This document shows positions 63,511-64,000 of a DNA stretch of 64,000 nt, piece by piece (position 1 is the stretch's first letter; each line of letters begins with the position of its first letter). The DNA comes from JAICMB01 sp963802915 (GTDB lineage: Bacteria; Acidobacteriota; Terriglobia; Bryobacterales; Bryobacteraceae). The notes under the pieces were generated by a model, which saw nothing but the letters and a program-made list of their open reading frames with translations, ran no database searches and was not told where the DNA came from. Location: assembly GCA_963802915.1 (NCBI GenBank), contig CAWDKQ010000011.1:62001-126000 (forward strand), written 5' to 3'. The position numbers and the translations under genes are program-made.

Positions 63511-64000
63511 GTGATCAAGACTGTTATTTTCGATCTCGGCGGCGTCATCGTGCCGTTGGATTTTAAGCGCGGATACGCGAGGATGGAGGCGTTGTGCGGG
63601 TGTCCGGCGTCCGAAATTCCGCTGCGTCTGCGCAAGACAGACCTGGTGCCGCGATATGAGACGGGCCAGATCGAGTCGCCGGCGTTTGTTGCAGAATTGT
63701 CGGAAGTACTTGGCCTGAAAGTGAGTTACGAGGAATTCTGCGAGCTTTGGTCGAGCATTTTTTTGCCGGACACCTTGATTCAGGAATCGCTTCTCGAGCG
63801 GATCCATGAACGGCACCGGCTGTTGCTGCTGTCGAACACCAATGATATTCACTTCACCGGGATCGAGCGGACTTATCCGATCCTGCGGCATTTTGACGAT
63901 CGGGTGCTTTCTTATAAGGTAGGCGCTTCCAAGCCGTCGGCTCGGATTTATGAAGAGGCGATTCAGCGGGCGGGGTGTCGTGCGGAAGAATGCTTCTTTA
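63511..64000 (+). CDS. HAD-superfamily phosphatase, YihX-like (partial, runs off the window)
   Basis: The frame is open from GTG 63511 to the window end (163 residues) with no stop. Motif I is V-I-F-D-L-G-G-V-I-V-P-L-D, motif II is L-L-L-S-N-T-N-D, and motif III is the lysine in V-G-A-S-K-P-S-A-R-I-Y. The short helical cap with Y-E-T-G-Q-I-E fits the YihX/alpha-D-glucose-1-phosphatase group. The gene is divergent from ffs/dnaX, 54 bases away; the last motif lies beyond the window. Confidence 0.85.
   Translation, partial: MIKTVIFDLGGVIVPLDFKRGYARMEALCGCPASEIPLRLRKTDLVPRYETGQIESPAFVAELSEVLGLKVSYEEFCELWSSIFLPDTLIQESLLERIHERHRLLLLSNTNDIHFTGIERTYPILRHFDDRVLSYKVGASKPSARIYEEAIQRAGCRAEECFF

Overview
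The window is about 58-60% GC and packed with genes on both strands. It looks like a chromosomal segment of an Acidobacteriota soil bacterium, probably close to Solibacter/Bryobacter. That placement is an inference from gene content: Tat-exported sugar-phosphate isomerase-like TIM barrels, a GMC oxidoreductase with a gluconate dehydrogenase subunit 3 partner, a serine/threonine kinase fused to a sulfatase-modifying domain, REP-like intergenic palindromes, and an LPS export system showing a Gram-negative envelope. There is no rRNA, CRISPR array, phage or complete insertion sequence. One structural RNA was found, the 4.5S signal recognition particle RNA (minus strand, 63350-63456), just upstream of dnaX.

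Layout. 0-8.8 kb: tail of a probable cytochrome, an MFS transporter, a ParE/Phd-type toxin-antitoxin pair, a periplasmic TIM barrel, a GMC dehydrogenase with its Tat-bearing small subunit, a HAD phosphatase, a hybrid histidine kinase that has lost all of its phosphotransfer residues, and mscL. 8.9-12.5 kb: a fucose-isomerase-like gene and a Gfo/Idh/MocA oxidoreductase, both riddled with indels, then thrB with one frameshift. 12.4-17.7 kb: queE, queC, a lipid A acyltransferase, mnmA, a cysteine desulfurase and an S-adenosyl-L-methionine hydrolase. 17.7-30.5 kb: a GH2 exo-glucosaminidase with a TIM barrel partner, a methyltransferase, a Tat-exported aldo/keto reductase with an FN3 domain, the kinase-FGE fusion, a class V aminotransferase, an M48 protease, an M49-like peptidase and a lipoprotein. 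Two intergenic regions here carry tandem duplications containing REP-like palindromes. 31-41 kb: a fatty-acid operon (acyl-CoA synthetase, fadN-fadA-fadE order, then adhE). 41-43 kb: an islet of small toxin/antitoxin-like genes (hicBA; a HEPN protein and its partner) between copies of the same terminator, with a relic of the adhE and groL 3' ends. 43-49 kb: groSL behind a CIRCE-like operator, an LptC/OstA-type protein with lptB, and a second ParE/Phd-type pair. 49-57 kb: a secreted protein, pyrE, truA, a P-loop kinase and a second fadN-fadA-fadE operon on the opposite strand. 57-64 kb: a FUSC-family membrane protein, an M20 peptidase, recR, ybaB, dnaX, ffs and the start of a HAD phosphatase.

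How the genes fit together: the two fadNAE operons imply beta-oxidation with paralogous capacity. Cysteine desulfurase plus MnmA form a tRNA thiolation pair, and queC/queE belong to queuosine precursor synthesis. LptC-like and LptB act in LPS export. RecR, YbaB, DnaX and SRP RNA form a housekeeping cluster.

At least seven otherwise intact genes carry a single-base frameshift, mostly in short homopolymers, and one 1.8 kb stretch carries about one indel per 110 bases. I read this mainly as sequence error in the source assembly rather than gene decay, but the window alone cannot prove it.
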